A DNA stretch of 64,000 bases from assembly GCF_001940225.2 (NCBI RefSeq), contig NZ_CP135164.1:1302001-1366000 (forward strand), read 5' to 3'. Positions 53,719 to 62,760 of this stretch are shown here, piece after piece. The stretch comes from Roseburia sp. 499 (GTDB lineage Bacteria; Bacillota; Clostridia; Lachnospirales; Lachnospiraceae). Position 1 is the stretch's first letter, and each line of letters opens with the position of its first letter. Below the pieces are notes generated by a model that was not told the DNA's origin, did not search any database, and saw nothing but the letters and a program-made list of their open reading frames with translations. Made by a program: the position numbers and the translations under genes.

Positions 53719-55830
53719 ATGGATGTAAGCCAATATCTTGAAATTTTTATTGATGAAACAAACGAACATTTACAGAATTTATCAGATTGCATTATGAGTC
53801 TGGAAAAAGATCCAGAGAACATGGATACCATTAATGAGATTTTCCGTGCTGCACACTCCTTGAAAGGAATGGCAGGAACTATGGGATTCAAACGTATGCA
53901 ACATTTGACCCATGATATGGAAAATGTATTCCAGGAAGTGCGCAGTGGTAATATGAAAGTTACCAGTGGACTGGTAGATGTATTATTCCAATGCTTGGAT
54001 GCGATTGATGCATACTTGGAGAACGTAAAAGAGAGTTCTGATGAAGGAACCGAAGACAATGAGGCAATCATTCAGGAACTGAATGATATTTTGGCAGCAG
54101 AAACCGGAAATGTATCAGAAGAAAAAACAGCAGCTGCACCTCAGCAGGAAGAAAAGAAAGAAGAAGCAAAGAACGACGAATACGAGAAACGGTATTTTAG
54201 TGTAGAATTATCTGAAAAAGAAAAAGATTCTATTAAGAGTGCAGAAGAAAGAGGAATGAATGTATATGGAATTACTGTATATATTCAAGAGGAATGCTTG
54301 TTAAAGGCTGCTCGAGCATTTTTGGTTTTCAAGGCTGTAGAAGACTACGGAAATATTTTAGTGTATTATCCAAGTTCTCAAGATATTGAGGATGAAAAGT
54401 TTGAAAATGATTTCAGTTTCTTCTTAGAGACAGAAGCTCCGTTAGAAAAAATTATGGAAGTTTCTAAGGCTGTTTCTGAAATTGCAGAAGTTGTGGGCGA
54501 AAAAGTGAATTATAAGGATTTGGTAGCAGTAGCAGAAAAGAAGGAAACTGCTGAGGTGGAGACAGAAAAAACAGCACCTGTAGCAGTAGCCGCACCGGCA
54601 GAAAAAACAGCACCTGCAAAAACTCAGACTAAGGCAGCAACAACTAAGAAACAGGCGGCAGGAAAGCCGGTTACCAACCGCACCGTCCGTGTGGATATTG
54701 AAAAATTGGATGCATTGATGAATCAGGTCAGTGAGTTGATTATTGCAAAGAATTCATTAGTGTCTATTAGTAGCACAGAAGGAAGTAGTTTGCAGAGTCA
54801 GACTTTCCATGAACAAATTGAATATCTGGAAAGAATTACAACTAATTTGCATGAATCTGTTATGAAAGTTCGAATGGTGCCAATTGAGAGTGTTGTAAAC
54901 AAGTTCCCGCGTATGATTCGTGATTTATCTAAGAAGTTAAATAAAGAAATGGAACTGATTATGACCGGTGAAGATACGGAATTGGATAGAACTGTTGTAG
55001 ACCAGATTGGAGATCCATTACAGCATCTGCTTCGTAATTCTGCTGACCATGGTTTAGAGAGTGGAGAGACGCGTCGAAAAAGAGGAAAGCCAGAAAAAGG
55101 TACAATATGTTTAAATGCGTTCCAGGAAGGAAATAACGTTATTATCGAAGTAAGTGATGATGGTAACGGTATTGATACAGAACGCGTGAAAGAAAAGGCA
55201 ATTGAACGTGGTCTTGTCACACCGGAACAGGCGGAGGCACTGAGCCAGAAAGAAATAATTGACTTCTTGTTTATGCCAAGTTTCTCCATGGCAAAACAGA
55301 TTACGGATATTTCCGGTCGTGGAGTAGGACTTGATGTAGTTAAGTCTAATATTGAAGCACTGGGCGGAGATGTAGAAGTAAAGAGTGTCATGGGAGAAGG
55401 AACTAAATTTATTGTAAGATTACCATTAACACTGGCAATTATTCAGGCATTGATGGTAGAAGTACATGATGAAAAATATGCAATTGCATTAGGTTCTATT
55501 CAGACCATAGAAGATATTCCGGTAAGTGAGATTAAGTATGTACAGGCAAAAGAAGTAATTCATATTCGTGGTTCTGTCATTCCTTTGATTCGTTTGGAAA
55601 AAGTATTAGATATGGAACCGACAGAGGAAGAAAAAGAAAGCCTGACCGTTGTTATTGTTAAGAAGGGCGAAAAATTCGCCGGTCTTGTGGTAGATAACTT
55701 AATGGGTCAGCAGGAAATTGTTATCAAATCTATTGGAAAATACATTAATAATACTAAGATTATTAGTGGCGCAACTATCCTTGGAGATGGTGAAGTAGCA
55801 TTAATCTTGGATGCAAATGTGTTGTTATAG
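53719..55830 (+). CDS. cheA: Chemotaxis histidine kinase CheA
   Basis: 703 aa from ATG 53719 (GGGGGT at 53705-53710); an upstream ATG at 53701 lies within cheB and is less likely. HPt domain with His46 (RAAHSLKGMAGTMGF), P2 CheY/CheB-binding domain (about 160-255), Ala/Lys/Thr linker, dimerisation helices, ATPase domain (LLRNSADHGLESGE, EVSDDGNGID, GRGVGLDVV) and CheW-like domain. RBS and a one-base gap suggest coupling with cheB. Confidence 0.95.
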   Translation: MDVSQYLEIFIDETNEHLQNLSDCIMSLEKDPENMDTINEIFRAAHSLKGMAGTMGFKRMQHLTHDMENVFQEVRSGNMKVTSGLVDVLFQCLDAIDAYLENVKESSDEGTEDNEAIIQELNDILAAETGNVSEEKTAAAPQQEEKKEEAKNDEYEKRYFSVELSEKEKDSIKSAEERGMNVYGITVYIQEECLLKAARAFLVFKAVEDYGNILVYYPSSQDIEDEKFENDFSFFLETEAPLEKIMEVSKAVSEIAEVVGEKVNYKDLVAVAEKKETAEVETEKTAPVAVAAPAEKTAPAKTQTKAATTKKQAAGKPVTNRTVRVDIEKLDALMNQVSELIIAKNSLVSISSTEGSSLQSQTFHEQIEYLERITTNLHESVMKVRMVPIESVVNKFPRMIRDLSKKLNKEMELIMTGEDTELDRTVVDQIGDPLQHLLRNSADHGLESGETRRKRGKPEKGTICLNAFQEGNNVIIEVSDDGNGIDTERVKEKAIERGLVTPEQAEALSQKEIIDFLFMPSFSMAKQITDISGRGVGLDVVKSNIEALGGDVEVKSVMGEGTKFIVRLPLTLAIIQALMVEVHDEKYAIALGSIQTIEDIPVSEIKYVQAKEVIHIRGSVIPLIRLEKVLDMEPTEEEKESLTVVIVKKGEKFAGLVVDNLMGQQEIVIKSIGKYINNTKIISGATILGDGEVALILDANVLL

Positions 55831-55843
55831 GGGGTGACGGAAT

Positions 55844-56320
55844 ATGGCAAATAATGTGGCAATATTAGAAAATGATAGAAAACAGTTTATTGTGGTGAAA
55901 ATCGGTAGTGAACAATATGGAATTGATATCAGTTATGTGGATAATATTGTGCGTATGCAGAAGATTACTAGAGTACCAAAGGCTCAATGCTATTTTAAGG
56001 GAATCATTAATTTGCGTGGAGAAATTGTTCCGGTTATGAGTATTCGCACGAAAATGGAATTGGAGCCGGATGAGATTACAGATGCGACCAGAATTATTAT
56101 CTTAAAAATTGAAGAGATGGGAACATTTGGAATCATTGTGGATGAGGTGAAAGAAGTTGTAACTCTAGGGGAAGAGGAAATTGATAAGGTTGCAAGTTCT
56201 AATTCATGTTCAGGAGCAGGTGCAAAGGATACTTTTATCAATGGTGTTGGAAAACATGGAGAGGAATTGATTTCTCTTTTTGATATCAATGCAATTATTG
56301 AGGAAAAAGAAAATGCATAA
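55844..56320 (+). CDS. cheW: Chemotaxis coupling protein CheW
   Basis: 158 aa linking receptors to CheA: FIVVKIGSEQYGIDISYVDN, PKAQCYFKGIINLRGEIVPV, and FGIIVDEVKEVV. RBS GGGGGTGA. Standard length. Confidence 0.94.
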   Translation: MANNVAILENDRKQFIVVKIGSEQYGIDISYVDNIVRMQKITRVPKAQCYFKGIINLRGEIVPVMSIRTKMELEPDEITDATRIIILKIEEMGTFGIIVDEVKEVVTLGEEEIDKVASSNSCSGAGAKDTFINGVGKHGEELISLFDINAIIEEKENA

Positions 56321-56338
56321 ATAGGCTTTTGGAAGAAT

Positions 56339-56383
56339 GAACGGCTGTTGCAGAAGCGTTAAGACGTTAGCAACAGCCTGTTC
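56339..56383 (+). other. Stem-loop between cheW and cheC
   Basis: GAACGGCTGTTGC (from 56339) pairs with GCAACAGCCTGTTC (to 56383) with a single bulge. No T-run follows. Possibly an mRNA stability or processing element, or a weak attenuator inside the operon. Confidence 0.7.
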
Positions 56384-56409
56384 ACAATAAAATAGGGAAT
56401 GGAGAAGCT

Positions 56410-57030
56410 ATGGCTAAGTTTGATTTAAATCAAGTCAATGATATGTATGTTGACGTATTAAGGGAAATTGGAAATATTGGAGCAGGAAACGCAACTACTG
56501 CGATATCCAATATGCTTAATTTAAGAGTGGACATGGACGTGCCCAAGGTTGAACTTTTGAATTTCCAGGAGCTTCCGGCGGCAATTTCAGCAGAAGAAGA
56601 GACTATTGCAGGGATTTATCTGGAAGTAGAAAGTGATATTAGTGGAAGTATGATGTTCTTACTGAAGATGGATTCGGCACATTATCTTGTAAATCGTCTT
56701 ATGGGAAGACCGGATGATTACAATGAAGAATTCAACGAAATGGATTTATCTGCATTGAAGGAAATAGGAAATATTATTTCAGGTTCCTATTTGTCTGCAT
56801 TGTCTTCTATGACGAATATGTGTATTACATCTTCGGTTCCATATCTGGCAATTGATATGGCAGGAGCAATTTTAAGTGTACCGGCAATTCAGTTTGGGCA
56901 GTTTGGAGATAATGCACTTTTAATTGAGACAGAATTTGGTGATGATGTAAAAATTCAGGGATTTTTCATTTTATTACCTGATATTGATTCTTACGATAAA
57001 ATATTGACATCCTTGGGAATTCAAATATAA
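56410..57030 (+). CDS. cheC: CheY-P phosphatase CheC
   Basis: 206 aa with both phosphatase helices: Glu19/Asn22 in LREIGNIGAGNATTAIS and Glu118/Asn121 in LKEIGNIISGSYLSALS. It removes phosphate from CheY-P and binds CheD as in Bacillus. First gene after the cheW stem-loop. Confidence 0.94.
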   Translation: MAKFDLNQVNDMYVDVLREIGNIGAGNATTAISNMLNLRVDMDVPKVELLNFQELPAAISAEEETIAGIYLEVESDISGSMMFLLKMDSAHYLVNRLMGRPDDYNEEFNEMDLSALKEIGNIISGSYLSALSSMTNMCITSSVPYLAIDMAGAILSVPAIQFGQFGDNALLIETEFGDDVKIQGFFILLPDIDSYDKILTSLGIQI

Positions 57031-57043
57031 GGAGTGTAGGTAT

Positions 57044-57526
57044 ATGGCTACAATCAAGGTGGGAATGGCGGACTTAAATATATGTAAGTCACCAGATATG
57101 ATTACAACGCTGGGTCTTGGGTCATGTATTGGGATAGCCCTGTATGATCCTGTGACCAAAATCGGAGGGCTTGCACATATCATGCTTCCGGATAGTACAC
57201 AGATGAGAAATAATACCAATATTGCAAAATTTGCTGATACAGGAATTGAAGAATTGGTAAATAGAATGGTAGCAGCGGGAGCTAATAAGAGTAGATTAGT
57301 TGCCAAAATAGCTGGTGGAGCCAAGATGTTTGAAGTAAGTGGTCTTTCCGCTATTGGAAATGTTGGAGAAAGAAATGCATTGGCTTCCAAAGAAAAATTA
57401 AAGCAATTGGGAATTCCGCTGAAGGCGGAGGATACTGGCTTAAATTATGGACGAACTGTAGAGTTGTATACGGAAACAGGAGAATTTCGTATTAAGTCAG
57501 TAGGAAAAACAGTAAAATCAATTTAA
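57044..57526 (+). CDS. cheD: Chemoreceptor glutamine deamidase CheD
   Basis: 160 aa. Catalytic Cys28 (GLGSCIG) and His45 (GGLAHIMLP) are present, with VAKIAGGAKMF and NYGRTVEL. It deamidates receptors and stimulates CheC. 13 bases after cheC. Confidence 0.94.
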   Translation: MATIKVGMADLNICKSPDMITTLGLGSCIGIALYDPVTKIGGLAHIMLPDSTQMRNNTNIAKFADTGIEELVNRMVAAGANKSRLVAKIAGGAKMFEVSGLSAIGNVGERNALASKEKLKQLGIPLKAEDTGLNYGRTVELYTETGEFRIKSVGKTVKSI

Positions 57527-57539
57527 AGGATGATGGCAT

Positions 57540-57809
57540 ATGAAGACAAAACAAGTGCCTGCAATTATTATGCTGATTGCAGGATTGGTGACTAGTATTG
57601 CCGCGATTTTAAGTCACATGGAAACAGCACAGTTCTTAAAAATACTGATTATTGTGTTGATTGTGTTTTACATATTGGGCTGTATTGTAAAAGTGATTTT
57701 GGACAAGAACTTCAAGGAAGAGGTAGAAGAAGAGGCCGGGTCGGAGACAGAGGCTGAAGAAAAGGAAGAGTCTGCAGAAGAGACAGAAGAAATACAGGCA
57801 GAAGAATAA
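57540..57809 (+). CDS. Small two-helix membrane protein with acidic tail, function unknown
   Basis: 89 aa. Two membrane segments (IIMLIAGLVTSIAAILSHM; FLKILIIVLIVFYILGCIVK), then DKNFKEEVEEEAG and an almost purely Glu/Ser/Ala tail. I do not recognise a named family. It lies between cheD and sigD, a position occupied by nothing in B. subtilis. The context suggests a flagellar or chemotaxis accessory membrane protein; function cannot be assigned. An AAAGGATG ribosome-like site precedes ATG 57540. Confidence 0.75.
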   Translation: MKTKQVPAIIMLIAGLVTSIAAILSHMETAQFLKILIIVLIVFYILGCIVKVILDKNFKEEVEEEAGSETEAEEKEESAEETEEIQAEE

Positions 57810-57829
57810 CCTGAACTTGGGGGTTTTGG

Positions 57830-58594
57830 ATGAAAGCAGCAGAAAGAGAAAAATTATGGGAAGAGTTTTTTAAGAATCCGTCAGCAGAACTTAGAGAACA
57901 GATTATCATAGAATATGCACCGTTGGTAAAAATTGTTGCTGGACGGTTGAGTATGTATCTAGGTTACAATGTGGAATATGATGATCTGGTGGGTTACGGA
58001 ATTTTCGGACTGATTGATGCAATTGATAAATTTGACATAAATAAAGAAGTGAAATTTGAAACTTATGCAAGCCTTAGAATACGCGGTTCTATTTTGGATC
58101 AAATACGAAAAATGGATTGGATTCCGAGGACTGTGAGACAGAAGCAGAAGAAAATTGATGAGGCAATAAGGAAAATAGAAACGGAAACAGGAAGAAATGC
58201 ACAGGATGAAGAAATTGCCAGAGAGTTGGGGGTAAGTGAAGAAGAATTAACTAGTTGGCAATCTCAATTAAAGGTGACGAATCTGGTTTCTTTAAACGAG
58301 TATGTGGACCAGGGCCTAGAACCAGTTATGGATGCAAGAGGTAATTCGCACTTCGCTCAACCGGAGGATGCTATTGCCGAAGAAGAATTGAAAAAGGTAT
58401 TGACACAGTCACTTGAGGTATTAACAGAAAAAGAACGTAAAGTAATTACGTTGTATTATTATGAAAATCTTACCCTAAAAGAGATTAGTAATATTCTTGA
58501 AGTATCAGAATCTCGTATTTCACAACTTCACACAAAGGCATTAACGAAAATGAAGAAGATTATGGGACCTTATATGGAGATATTAACAGATTAA
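57830..58594 (+). CDS. sigD: Flagellar sigma factor sigma-D (FliA family)
   Basis: 254 aa. Region 2 contains LVGYGIFGLIDAIDKFD and FETYASLRIRGSILDQIRKM with DWIPRTVRQ; region 4 contains LTEKERKVITLYYYENLTLK and SESRISQLHTKAL. It directs transcription of late genes (flagellin, receptors, motor accessory genes). Its place near the 3' end of the superoperon is the Bacillus arrangement. The anti-sigma factor FlgM is not in the window. Confidence 0.93.
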   Translation: MKAAEREKLWEEFFKNPSAELREQIIIEYAPLVKIVAGRLSMYLGYNVEYDDLVGYGIFGLIDAIDKFDINKEVKFETYASLRIRGSILDQIRKMDWIPRTVRQKQKKIDEAIRKIETETGRNAQDEEIARELGVSEEELTSWQSQLKVTNLVSLNEYVDQGLEPVMDARGNSHFAQPEDAIAEEELKKVLTQSLEVLTEKERKVITLYYYENLTLKEISNILEVSESRISQLHTKALTKMKKIMGPYMEILTD

Positions 58595-58610
58595 AGCAGG
58601 GAGGGTAATT

Positions 58611-60212
58611 ATGGGAAGTAGAAATGGATATTTTAAACTGAATATGAGGGATGAAGGAGTTTCCCTTATAGTATATTCGCCAAAAGAAGGTGGAAAATCT
58701 GTAGATATCAAAGAAGTAATTGCTTATCTGGATAGGAAAAATTATAATAAATACGATTTGAAAGAAGTAAATCGAGCAGTAAATACTATGCAGGAATCAG
58801 AAGAAGTCTATATAGGTGAGTGGAATGGGCTTTATGAAAATGAAATGATGGAAGTAAATGTTTCTAGTGATAAGATGTTGGCATTTTGTCGCTTTTATCC
58901 GCCATCTAATAATGGTAAACTGTTAACGATGGAAGATATTATCGGCGATTTGAAAATGCAAAAAATAGTGGTTGGAATTGACGATGATGAGATAAAAAAG
59001 TTTTTAGAAGAGAGAAAATATTGTACCAATTATATTCTTGCAAAAGGAGTTCCGCCAGTAAATGGAACAGATGCAAAAATTGAGTATTTTTTCAATACGA
59101 ATCCGAATTTAAAGCCTAAAAAGAATGAAGATGGTACGGTAGATTATCATGAACTGAATACCATTAGTAGGGTAGAAGAGGGACAACTTCTGGCAAAACT
59201 TCATGAAGCGGTAAAAGGGCAACCGGGGCAAGATGTATTTGGAGTAGCAATTCCAGCAAGGCAGGAGAAAAACTTAAAATTGGAATTTGGAAATAATATT
59301 ACTATTTCTGAGGACAAAACAGAAATTTATTCGCAGGTGACAGGTCATGCCAGTTTAGTGCAAGGTAAGGTATTTGTATCTGATGTATACGAAGTGCCGG
59401 CTGATGTAGATAATACAACTGGTGATATCACCTATAATGGAAATGTGTCCATAAAGGGAAATGTGAAAAGTGGATTTTCTGTAAAAGCAAAAGGTGATAT
59501 TATAATAGATGGTGTGGTCGAAGGAGCGATATTGTCAGCCGGTGGACAGATTATTGTAAAACGTGGAATCCATGGAATGAATAAAGGAAAGGTAGAGGCC
59601 AAAGGAAATATTATTACCAAGTTCATTGAAAATGCAACGGTTGTATCCGGTGGATTTATTGAAGCGGGATCCATTTTACATAGTCAGGTGTCAGCGGCAA
59701 ATGAAGTACGCGTAAGTGGAAAAAAAGGCTTTGTAACAGGTGGAGTTATTCGTGCCGCCAGTTTGGTGGAAGCGCAGATTATTGGATCAGATATGGGAAC
59801 TATAACACGGGTTGAAGTGGGTGTTGACCCAGAGATGAAGGAGCGGTATAATTCTTTGCATAAGCAGATTTTGGATATTGGCAAAGAAATGGAAAAATGG
59901 AAACCGATTCTTGTAAACTATAGCGAACGAGTAGCCAAAAAGGAAAAAATCAATCCGGAAACGGTAGTTCAAGTCCAATCAGTTGCTAAGAAATATAAGG
60001 AGAAGCAGGAAGAACTTGCAAAAATCCGGGAAGAATTTATTGGAATTCATGAGCAGATTCAATTGGAAACCGGTGCAAAAGTAAAAGTAAATGGAAGCGT
60101 ATATCAAGGAGTTTCCATTGCGATATCTGATGTCAGCTATAATGTTAAGGGCACTATATCCTATTCAAAATTTGTGAGAGAACAGGGTGAGATTGTAGTG
60201 AAGCCGCTATAA
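58611..60212 (+). CDS. FapA (DUF342) family polymerising beta-helix protein
   Basis: 533 aa. FapA head (about 1-240) followed by a repetitive right-handed beta-helix (DITYNGNVSIKGNVKSGFSV, GDIIIDGVVEGAILSAGGQI, GKVEAKGNIITKFIENATVV) and a C-terminal helical part (about 400-480). DUF342 proteins in Clostridia and Vibrio are linked to flagella, polar localisation or bactofilin-like scaffolds. Here it follows sigD by 16 bases, which supports a motility role. Confidence 0.85.
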   Translation: MGSRNGYFKLNMRDEGVSLIVYSPKEGGKSVDIKEVIAYLDRKNYNKYDLKEVNRAVNTMQESEEVYIGEWNGLYENEMMEVNVSSDKMLAFCRFYPPSNNGKLLTMEDIIGDLKMQKIVVGIDDDEIKKFLEERKYCTNYILAKGVPPVNGTDAKIEYFFNTNPNLKPKKNEDGTVDYHELNTISRVEEGQLLAKLHEAVKGQPGQDVFGVAIPARQEKNLKLEFGNNITISEDKTEIYSQVTGHASLVQGKVFVSDVYEVPADVDNTTGDITYNGNVSIKGNVKSGFSVKAKGDIIIDGVVEGAILSAGGQIIVKRGIHGMNKGKVEAKGNIITKFIENATVVSGGFIEAGSILHSQVSAANEVRVSGKKGFVTGGVIRAASLVEAQIIGSDMGTITRVEVGVDPEMKERYNSLHKQILDIGKEMEKWKPILVNYSERVAKKEKINPETVVQVQSVAKKYKEKQEELAKIREEFIGIHEQIQLETGAKVKVNGSVYQGVSIAISDVSYNVKGTISYSKFVREQGEIVVKPL

Positions 60213-60226
60213 AAGGAGTTGATTAG

Positions 60227-60538
60227 ATGTCAATTAGGCCGATTGATTTTAATGGGATGATTCAAAGAACGCAGGATGTTAGTACGCTGAAACAGAATGA
60301 GGATAATAAACCATTTCTGGAGCAACAGAATATTCAAACCCAGTTTAGTAAAGAAACGGTGCATCATATGAAACAGGTTACCCATGCAGATGATGCTGGA
60401 AATCAGCAGAAACGTTATGATGCCAAGGAAAAAGGTAGCAACGAGTATGTGGGGCAGCAGAAGAAAAAGAAGGAAAAAAAGAAAGATGGAAAGGTGATAG
60501 TAAAGTCTGCCAGTAGCGGATTTGATATCAAGATATAG
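60227..60538 (+). CDS. Conserved-looking 103-aa basic protein of the fla/che operon, unknown
   Basis: The N-terminus MSIRPIDFNGMIQRTQDVST is ordered-looking. The centre is Gln/Asn/His-rich and the C-terminal part has a Lys-rich run (KKKKEKKKDGK) ending in SGFDIKI. No membrane or signal segment. I recognise no domain. RBS AAAGGAG and tight spacing on both sides support it as a real gene; position suggests an assembly or export-related function. It could be an intrinsically disordered export substrate or a chaperone partner. Confidence 0.7.
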   Translation: MSIRPIDFNGMIQRTQDVSTLKQNEDNKPFLEQQNIQTQFSKETVHHMKQVTHADDAGNQQKRYDAKEKGSNEYVGQQKKKKEKKKDGKVIVKSASSGFDIKI

Positions 60539-60548
60539 GTAGAAGTTT

Positions 60549-61235
60549 ATGACAGCAATAGAGATTGTTTTAATCGTAATAGGCGTTATCATGATGATTG
60601 CCAGTTTCTTTGTAATGGAGAAGCTTTCTAATAGTGAAGTAAATAAGATGGCAGAATTGAGTTCGGCGGAGATACAGCGTATTATGGAACGAAGTATGAA
60701 GGATGCTGAACAAAAAATAAATGATAAAATTGACGGTGTGATTGAAGAATCAATAGAACAATCTACAGAACAGGTGGAACGTGCTCTGGATAAGGAAACC
60801 AATGAAAAGATAAAAGCAATTAATGAATATTCTGACACAGTGCTGGAATCTATTAACAAAACCCATAATGAGGTTATGTTTTTGTACAGTATGTTGAATG
60901 ATAAACATTCAGAATTAACGGCATATGCAGGAAAAATTGCACAATTGGCAATTCATTTAGAAGAACTGCAGGAAAATATTGAGCAGACCATAGAAAAATC
61001 ACAAGAATTTTTAGAACATCCCATAAAGCCAACGGAACCGTCAGAGGAAACTGCAAAAATTATAGAAGAGTTGGAAGAAAAAACAGAACAGCAGGAAAAG
61101 GAAAAAAATCAAAAGCAGCAGATTCTTCAGATGCATAAAGATGGAATGGAAGCTGTTGAGATTGCACGGGAACTTAATATGGGTGTTGGTGAGGTTAAAC
61201 TGATAATAGGATTGTTCAGAGAGGAAGATATGTAA
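60549..61235 (+). CDS. SwrB-like (DUF6115) flagellar accessory protein
   Basis: 228 aa: N-terminal membrane anchor (MTAIEIVLIVIGVIMMIASF), then a long coiled coil (about 35-195), then a C-terminal helix-turn-helix-like DUF6115 motif (MHKDGMEAVEIARELNMGVG followed by EVKLIIGLF). B. subtilis SwrB (YlxL), also located between sigD and rpsB, has the same build and promotes assembly of the FliP/FliG basal body. Sequence identity is likely low; the call rests on architecture and position. Confidence 0.75.
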   Translation: MTAIEIVLIVIGVIMMIASFFVMEKLSNSEVNKMAELSSAEIQRIMERSMKDAEQKINDKIDGVIEESIEQSTEQVERALDKETNEKIKAINEYSDTVLESINKTHNEVMFLYSMLNDKHSELTAYAGKIAQLAIHLEELQENIEQTIEKSQEFLEHPIKPTEPSEETAKIIEELEEKTEQQEKEKNQKQQILQMHKDGMEAVEIARELNMGVGEVKLIIGLFREEDM

Positions 61236-61239
61236 TACT

Positions 61240-61788
61240 ATGAAGTTGAAATATTATTTACGGGGACTAGGTGTTGGAATTATCTGCACAGCTATTATTA
61301 TGGGAATTGCTTTATCTGGAAAAGGGAAAGAAAGGCTGACAGAGGATGAGATTATAGAAAGAGCTAGACTTCTCGGAATGGTCATGGCAGATGAACAAGA
61401 AACAGAGATAGAAGAACCAGAAGAATCGGAGAAATCCGAAGGTGCAGAAGAAGATAGTCAAAAAAATCAAGCACAAGATACAGAAGAAAATAATCAGGAA
61501 AGTCAAATTCCACAGGTGGAAAATGAAGAACAAGTTGTACCTGAGACGCCAGTAGAGCAGCCGACATCAGAGCCGGAAATAAAGACAATTGAAGTGCTTC
61601 CGGGAGAGTATTCGGATGTAGTAAGTCAGAAGTTGTTTGAAGCCGGATTGATTCCGGATGCGGTTGCTTTTAATAAGTACTTGATGGATTCGGGACAAGA
61701 TCAGAATATTATGGTGGGAGTTCATCAGATTCCTTTAGGAGCAAATCAGGATGAAATTATTAAAATTTTAGGGGAAAAACCACAATAG
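61240..61788 (+). CDS. Membrane protein with MltG/YceG LysM-like C-terminal domain
   Basis: 182 aa: N-terminal membrane segment (GVGIICTAIIMGIALSG), ERLTEDEIIERARLLGM, an acidic Glu/Gln/Pro linker (about 55-120), then a C-terminal module IEVLPGEYSDVVSQKLFEAG, IPDAVAFNKYL and IMVGVHQIPLG. That module resembles the LysM-like N-terminal domain of the MltG endolytic transglycosylase, without the catalytic part. Probably a cell-wall-binding accessory protein. Last gene of the fla/che operon, 4 bases after the SwrB-like gene. Confidence 0.65.
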   Translation: MKLKYYLRGLGVGIICTAIIMGIALSGKGKERLTEDEIIERARLLGMVMADEQETEIEEPEESEKSEGAEEDSQKNQAQDTEENNQESQIPQVENEEQVVPETPVEQPTSEPEIKTIEVLPGEYSDVVSQKLFEAGLIPDAVAFNKYLMDSGQDQNIMVGVHQIPLGANQDEIIKILGEKPQ

Positions 61789-61791
61789 GTA

Positions 61792-61820
61792 TTGTCAGGA
61801 AGTATTTCCTGTGATATAAT
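61792..61820 (+). promoter_or_regulatory. Strong promoter of rpsB-tsf
   Basis: TTGTCA (61792-61797), 17-base spacer, TATAAT (61815-61820) preceded by TGA (extended -10). Close to consensus, as expected for ribosomal-protein genes. Confidence 0.9.
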
Positions 61821-61826
61821 CTTTGA

Positions 61827-61931
61827 GGCAAATAATCAAAAAACACATATGTGGATCAAAGAGCCGGTGCCCTATCGGTAGCTTTTTGAGAGGAAGCATA
61901 TGGAAGAATTTAACCAATGGAGGTAAGAAAA
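61827..61931 (+). promoter_or_regulatory. rpsB leader with palindrome and attenuator-like hairpin
   Basis: The roughly 105-base leader contains the perfect palindrome CACATATGTG (61844-61853), then an imperfect hairpin whose outer stem AAGAGC / GCTTTT encloses CCGG...CGG (about 61859-61886) and ends in a T5 run. It could work as an autoregulatory S2-binding site or transcription attenuator. I cannot match it to a known leader family by eye. Confidence 0.4.
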
Positions 61932-62669
61932 ATGGGCGTTATTTCAATGAAACAGTTATTAGAGGCAGGTGTTCATTTTGGACATCAGACAAGAAGATGG
62001 AATCCTAAAATGGCTCCATACATCTACACAGAGAGAAATGGTATTTATATCATTGACTTACAGAAATCTGTAGGAAAAGTAGATGAAGCTTATAAGGCAG
62101 TTTCCGATATCGCAGCAGAAGGCGGTACAATTCTTTTTGTAGGAACTAAGAAGCAGGCACAGGATGCTATTAAGGCAGAGGCAGAGCGTTGTGGAATGTT
62201 CTATGTAAATGAAAGATGGTTAGGAGGTATGCTTACCAACTTCAAGACTATTCAGAGTCGTATTGCAAGATTAAAAGCAATTGAGACAATGGCAGAAGAC
62301 GGAACATTTGATGTATTACCGAAGAAAGAAGTAATCGCATTAAAGAAAGAATGGGAAAAGTTAGAGAAAAACCTTGGTGGAATTAAGGATATGAAGAAGA
62401 TTCCAGATGCTATCTTTATTGTAGATCCTAAGAAAGAAAGAATCTGTGTACAGGAAGCACATACTTTAGGAATTCCATTGATTGGTATTTGTGATACAAA
62501 CTGTGATCCAGAAGAATTGGATTATGTAATCCCAGGTAATGATGATGCTATTCGTGCGGTAAAATTAATCGTTGCTAAAATGGCAGATGCTGTTATCGAA
62601 GCAAATCAGGGAACGATTGAAACAGATGAAGCTTATGTAGAAGAGGAAGAAGTTGCAGAAGAAGCATAA
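61932..62669 (+). CDS. rpsB: 30S ribosomal protein S2
   Basis: 245 aa. ATG 61932 is chosen because GGAGGT at 61919-61924 precedes it; an ATG at 61917 overlaps that site. [40 protein letters not shown] and [19 protein letters not shown] are S2 signatures. The acidic tail [13 protein letters not shown] is typical. Confidence 0.96.
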   Translation: MGVISMKQLLEAGVHFGHQTRRWNPKMAPYIYTERNGIYIIDLQKSVGKVDEAYKAVSDIAAEGGTILFVGTKKQAQDAIKAEAERCGMFYVNERWLGGMLTNFKTIQSRIARLKAIETMAEDGTFDVLPKKEVIALKKEWEKLEKNLGGIKDMKKIPDAIFIVDPKKERICVQEAHTLGIPLIGICDTNCDPEELDYVIPGNDDAIRAVKLIVAKMADAVIEANQGTIETDEAYVEEEEVAEEA

Positions 62670-62696
62670 TCTGTAATATCAGATTTAGAATGATAA

Positions 62697-62722
62697 GAGG
62701 ACAGACAGTTTTGCCTGTCCTC
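62697..62722 (+). other. Stem-loop between rpsB and tsf
   Basis: 8-bp stem GAGGACAG (62697-62704) / CTGTCCTC (62715-62722) with a 10-base loop containing TTTT and no T-run after it. Likely a partial terminator or RNA-processing site adjusting tsf relative to rpsB. Confidence 0.65.
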
Positions 62723-62760
62723 AACTATAAGAATGGAATTATTACATGGAGGGAATTGAA

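Noticed and set aside
61823-62008. 61-codon ORF overlapping the rpsB leader and start
   Set aside because: Overlaps rpsB out of frame, with no good ribosome site; the leader is better explained as RNA structure.
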